Below, piece by piece: positions 6,848 to 9,045 of a stretch of DNA of 9,045 nucleotides. The notes beneath the pieces are model-generated. The model made no database searches and was not told the DNA's origin. It saw nothing but the letters and a program-made list of their open reading frames with translations. Location: contig PMGM01000103.1 of NCBI GenBank assembly GCA_003158115.1, positions 1 to 9,045 on the forward strand. Direction: 5' to 3'. This DNA comes from Methanobacterium sp. (lineage in GTDB: Archaea; Methanobacteriota; Methanobacteria; Methanobacteriales; Methanobacteriaceae). Each line of letters starts with the position of its first letter. Position 1 is the first letter of the stretch. The position numbers and the translations under genes are program-made.

Positions 6848-7126
6848 TTAAGGATCCAATAAATTTTTCCGATATTTACTTGTTGATATTATAAAAACTT
6901 TTTTGTTTTCAACCCTATATAAATCTTCAATAAACATTTTTAACTTTTTATGAGGTTTAAACCAATATAATTGCGAATCTAATCCTATTATATCATATTC
7001 CTCCATGATATAAGGGTTAAAATCTTTTAAATCGAACAATTCAGCTTCCAATGAATTTGCTACAAATTCAGCAATATCTTTGGTGTCTCCTCGATGTATT
7101 GGTTTGTTAATTGTTGCAGTTTCCAT
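6848..7126 (-). CDS. Truncated, degenerate flavodoxin-like protein
   Basis: A 92-residue product that matches the front two thirds of small archaeal flavodoxins (normally about 140-150 residues, binding FMN for electron transfer). Recognisable parts are the helix after the phosphate loop (HRGDTKDIAEFVANSLEAEL), the EEYDIIGLDSQLYW strand and loop, and the KKVFIISTS strand. The usual glycine after STS is replaced, and the frame ends at KNLLDP, so the C-terminal strand, helix and part of the FMN site are missing. The first strand and phosphate loop are also eroded. Where relatives typically read like MKTAIIYKSIHHGNT, this reads METATINKPIHRGDT, and most of these differences need one base change. 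A Pro replaces the phosphate-loop Ser. FMN binding is therefore doubtful. The start ATG has only a weak AGGT ribosome site. It follows arsR by 89 bases on the same strand, a pairing often seen for ArsR and flavodoxin genes. It could be a pseudogene or a shortened protein with a new role. Confidence 0.7.
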   Translation of the reverse strand: METATINKPIHRGDTKDIAEFVANSLEAELFDLKDFNPYIMEEYDIIGLDSQLYWFKPHKKLKMFIEDLYRVENKKVFIISTSKYRKNLLDP

Positions 7127-7179
7127 ATTTTTTTAACCTGCTTTTTTTCTCATTTTATTGGTTTTTACTATTTTTATAC

Positions 7180-7195
7180 ATTATAAATTTATAAT
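7180..7195. promoter_or_regulatory. Perfect 16-base AT palindrome containing TATA elements
   Basis: ATTATAAATTTATAAT reads the same on both strands and lies between arsR and the flavodoxin-like gene. The minus-strand TTTATAAT (7180-7187) would start transcription near 7158, about 32 bases before the flavodoxin-like ATG, so that gene may have its own promoter. The palindrome could also simply be chance in a very AT-rich gap. Confidence 0.35.
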
Positions 7196-7215
7196 TTTAA
7201 AATATTCAATTTTTA

Positions 7216-7506
7216 TTAGTGAAGCTTTAAAAGTTCATTAACTTCGTTAACTATTTCTTCATTGACTCTAGCCACTAAATATTTACCATTTCTTTCAGTA
7301 AAAATTAATTCTGCGTTAGTTAATTCTTTAAGATGATGAGAAATTGTTGGAGCTCCAATATTAAATGAATTGGTAATATCACTGATTAAACATCCACAAT
7401 TAGTTTGGTAACTCGTTTCATGTTTTTTAACGATTTGTAAATATAATTCTAACCTGTTAGGGTTTGATAGGGCTTTGAATACTTTAGCCATTTTTTTTGT
7501 TTTCAT
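7216..7506 (-). CDS. ArsR-family transcriptional regulator
   Basis: A 96-residue winged-helix repressor of the ArsR/SmtB family. The N-terminal signature MAKVFKALSNPNRLELYLQI (residues 6-25) is the family's dimer and first-helix region. The DNA-binding helices run from about 41 to 69, with recognition helix APTISHHLKEL (52-62). The wing is ERNGKYLVARVN (71-82). Cys37 and Cys39 (NCGC) lie just before the helix-turn-helix. They are a few residues earlier than the CVC of arsenic-sensing ArsR, so the effector may be a metal, a thiol-reactive compound or redox state and cannot be named. The start is fixed by GGAG 6 bases before the ATG. A TTTATATA box and a palindrome at the expected transcription start indicate autorepression. 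The neighbouring flavodoxin-like gene, 89 bases downstream, is a probable target or partner. Confidence 0.93.
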   Translation of the reverse strand: MKTKKMAKVFKALSNPNRLELYLQIVKKHETSYQTNCGCLISDITNSFNIGAPTISHHLKELTNAELIFTERNGKYLVARVNEEIVNEVNELLKLH

Positions 7507-7530
7507 TGATTACTCCATGATCAAATTCCA

Positions 7531-7552
7531 CAATTCGATAAATATCGAAGTG
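7531..7552. promoter_or_regulatory. Probable ArsR operator, 10-2-10 palindrome
   Basis: Two ten-base arms around a two-base centre match at nine of ten positions, with a perfect core TTCGATA-AA-TATCGAA (7534-7549). This is the shape of ArsR/SmtB operators, which are commonly 12-2-12 imperfect palindromes. It covers the predicted transcription start of the arsR promoter (about 7553) and the first 20 or so transcribed bases, between the TATA box and the ribosome site. Bound repressor would block initiation. That ArsR binds here is inference from position and symmetry. Confidence 0.65.
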
Positions 7553-7575
7553 ATGGTATACTGTTGTTTAAAATG

Positions 7576-7583
7576 TATATAAA
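7576..7583 (-). promoter_or_regulatory. Box A (TATA) of the arsR promoter
   Basis: On the minus strand this is an exact TTTATATA, the archaeal box A consensus. It sits about 70 bases before the arsR ATG, predicting a start near 7553 and a leader of just under 50 bases. Confidence 0.65.
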
Positions 7584-7828
7584 TGTTTCTGTTAAATTGT
7601 TCAATTAAAAATTTATGAAAATTTTCACATTATTACCTCTGATTATCATTTAAAGGGGGGATGCTATTTTTCACTTTAAATTGAGTTTTTTTACAAGCCT
7701 GATAAGATATTGTAATATATGATCAATATAATTTAATTTATAGATTAGATTATAAACTAATACCAAAATAATATATGTTAACACGTCAAGTATTACATAT
7801 AATTCATGTTAATATCTGGGGACAAGTT

Positions 7829-9045
7829 ATGAAAAAACTTAGGGGATTCTTATTATTTATAAGCGTTTTAGCAATACTTGGTATGTTCATGGGGTCTGTT
7901 TCAGCTGCTAGTTTAAATTTAACAGATGCTGAATTAGCATCTTCTGGAGTTAAAAATTATACTATTTCAACAGGTCATGTGCCGGGCTATGTGGATGTTT
8001 CAGATAAAAATGTAACCACCCCCTCATTTCTTAATATAATAACAACATATACTGTAGAGCTTAATAAAAGTGTGAAAACACCAGTTATCATTACTAGTGT
8101 TGCTAAACCGTCAAGTCCTTCAGGATCTGCTAAAGGTACCTTAACAAAATCTGAATACGTCACGATTGCAAATAATATTAAGAATTACATCACCACACAT
8201 CACACAGCACCGAATTACGCATCAAGCAGCATTGGAAATATCCGTTATGAATCCCTTGTTTATATCTATTCAAAAATAATGGATTATTACCTTAATTACA
8301 ATATTTTACCCAACACTATGCTTGTAAGTAATATTAACGGGGTGAATTCAAAAGGTGTGATAATCCATACCCACAATCCACCATTAGTTTCTTCGACCTC
8401 ACCTGCCAATAATGCTGTGGGAATATCGTTAACATCCCCTATAACCATCAAGTTTAGTGAAAATATCATAGCAGGAGTTAATTACTCAAAGATCTATGTT
8501 AAAAATTTAAACACCAGCAATATAGTCCCCATTACCAAAACAATATCACTTAACACTTTAACAATCAAACAATCCCTTAATAGATTGTATAACGACAATT
8601 ATCAAGTTTACATACCAGCCGGAGCTTTAAAAGATGGATATGGTAATAATCTGGCCACAGCTTACACCTTCAAATTCAGTACATCTCCATCCACACAGGA
8701 TTTAACAGTAACCAAAATAGTTGCCCCTACAACTGGAATTAAGGGAGATACAATCATAATTCAAAACACGGTTAAAAACTTGGGAAATACAGCTACAAAG
8801 GGTTTCTGGGTAGCCTACTACCTGACAACCAGTAAAACTAGTACAAATATCTATATGGATGAGAGATATATCAGTTCCCTTGCTGCAGATGCTAATAATC
8901 AGCAAAATACCCAATTAACCATTCCAATAAATATTTCATCTGATAACTATTTTATAATAGTAAAAGCGGATAGCACAGGCCTGATAAAAGAATCCAATGA
9001 AAACAACAACATCATGTACAGTCCTGCAAAAATAAATGTAATCAA
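7829..9045 (+). CDS. Pseudomurein-binding surface protein, Ig-like and CARDB domains (3' end outside window)
   Basis: An open frame of 405 codons with no stop, cut by the window edge. Residues 1-26 are a signal peptide (MKKLRG, hydrophobic core, cleavage after SVSA). Residues about 30-95 and 105-166 resemble two pseudomurein-binding repeats. The second, clearer one carries KSEYVTIANNIKNYI, NIRYESLVYIYSKIMDYY and NILPNTMLV, and the first has VPGYVDVS and TPSFLNIITTYTVELN. Residues about 184-287 match a Big_5-type Ig-like domain (SPANNAVGISLTSPITIKFSEN, then YIPAGALKDGYGNNL). Residues about 289-404 match a CARDB-type domain (DLTVTKIVAPTTGIKGD, NTVKNLGN, ESNENNNI). The protein should be exported and held on the pseudomurein wall, with the Ig-like and CARDB domains displayed outward for adhesion or cell contact. 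No active-site motif is seen in the visible part. The ATG has a moderate ribosome site (GGGGA, 7818-7822). More repeats or an enzyme domain could follow outside the window. Confidence 0.9.
   Translation, partial: MKKLRGFLLFISVLAILGMFMGSVSAASLNLTDAELASSGVKNYTISTGHVPGYVDVSDKNVTTPSFLNIITTYTVELNKSVKTPVIITSVAKPSSPSGSAKGTLTKSEYVTIANNIKNYITTHHTAPNYASSSIGNIRYESLVYIYSKIMDYYLNYNILPNTMLVSNINGVNSKGVIIHTHNPPLVSSTSPANNAVGISLTSPITIKFSENIIAGVNYSKIYVKNLNTSNIVPITKTISLNTLTIKQSLNRLYNDNYQVYIPAGALKDGYGNNLATAYTFKFSTSPSTQDLTVTKIVAPTTGIKGDTIIIQNTVKNLGNTATKGFWVAYYLTTSKTSTNIYMDERYISSLAADANNQQNTQLTIPINISSDNYFIIVKADSTGLIKESNENNNIMYSPAKINVI

Larger units (their letters stand above)
7507..7828. other. Divergent intergenic region between arsR and the surface-protein gene
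   Basis: The left part holds the arsR ribosome site, operator and box A. The middle contains an isolated run of six G's (7655-7660), unusual in this base composition, and a 12-codon hydrophobic frame from an ATG at 7614, neither convincing as a gene. The right part should contain the promoter of the surface-protein gene. AAAATAATATATG (7765-7777) would start transcription near 7798, ahead of the GGGGA (7818-7822) that could serve as its ribosome site. Confidence 0.4.

Noticed and set aside
7651..7664. Run of six G's before an ATG, resembling a ribosome site
   Set aside because: The G-run touches the ATG with no spacer and the frame ends after seven codons.
8702..8914. 70-codon minus-strand frame
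   Set aside because: Antisense of the CARDB-like part of the surface protein, which is open and domain-bearing.

Overview
The window looks like a piece of a mesophilic, AT-rich methanogen genome of the Methanobacteriales, most likely Methanobacterium or a close relative. Four things point there. The gene entering from the right edge encodes a secreted protein with pseudomurein-binding-type repeats, and pseudomurein walls are a hallmark of this order. The largest complete gene is an archaeal-type membrane-anchored Lon protease (LonB). Several genes have archaeal TATA (box A) promoters, and strong GGAGG ribosome binding sites occur beside an apparently leaderless gene. The single tRNA has no encoded CCA. 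Genus-level placement is inference.

Layout, left to right. Positions 1-658 hold no confident gene, only one tentative 44-residue reading frame on the minus strand (101-235). A small winged-helix protein lies on the minus strand (659-907). Its promoter region carries a dyad across the predicted start of transcription and a palindrome with DtxR-like half-sites just upstream. A very AT-rich gene-free stretch of nearly 900 bases follows. Two plus-strand genes (1794-2819 and 2942-3391) encode membrane proteins sharing a near-identical CxxC...CxC zinc ribbon (20 of 35 positions identical), placed before the membrane segments in both. At 3804-4323 is a decayed gene for a four-helix membrane protein, clearly richer in G+C than its surroundings and interrupted by two apparent frameshifts and an in-frame TGA. 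A tRNA-Lys(CUU) gene (4558-4631, plus) ends in T-tracts and converges on lonB.

The minus-strand block 7506 to 4901 reads arsR, then a shortened flavodoxin-like gene, then lonB. arsR has a textbook TTTATATA box and a 10-2-10 palindrome at the predicted transcription start, as expected for autorepression. The flavodoxin-like protein has a degenerate FMN phosphate loop and lacks its C-terminal third. lonB starts 42 bases after it, so the two may share a transcript. lonB is intact and has a hairpin plus U-tract terminator.

From 7829 to the end, on the plus strand, an uninterrupted frame of 405 codons encodes a signal peptide, two pseudomurein-binding-like repeats, a Big_5-type Ig-like domain and a CARDB-type domain. 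It is a wall-anchored surface or adhesin-like protein whose 3' end lies outside the window.

I see no CRISPR array, no intact transposon, and no clear multi-gene defence or biosynthetic system. The most interesting material is the set of regulatory sites, the duplicated zinc-ribbon membrane proteins and two decaying genes.
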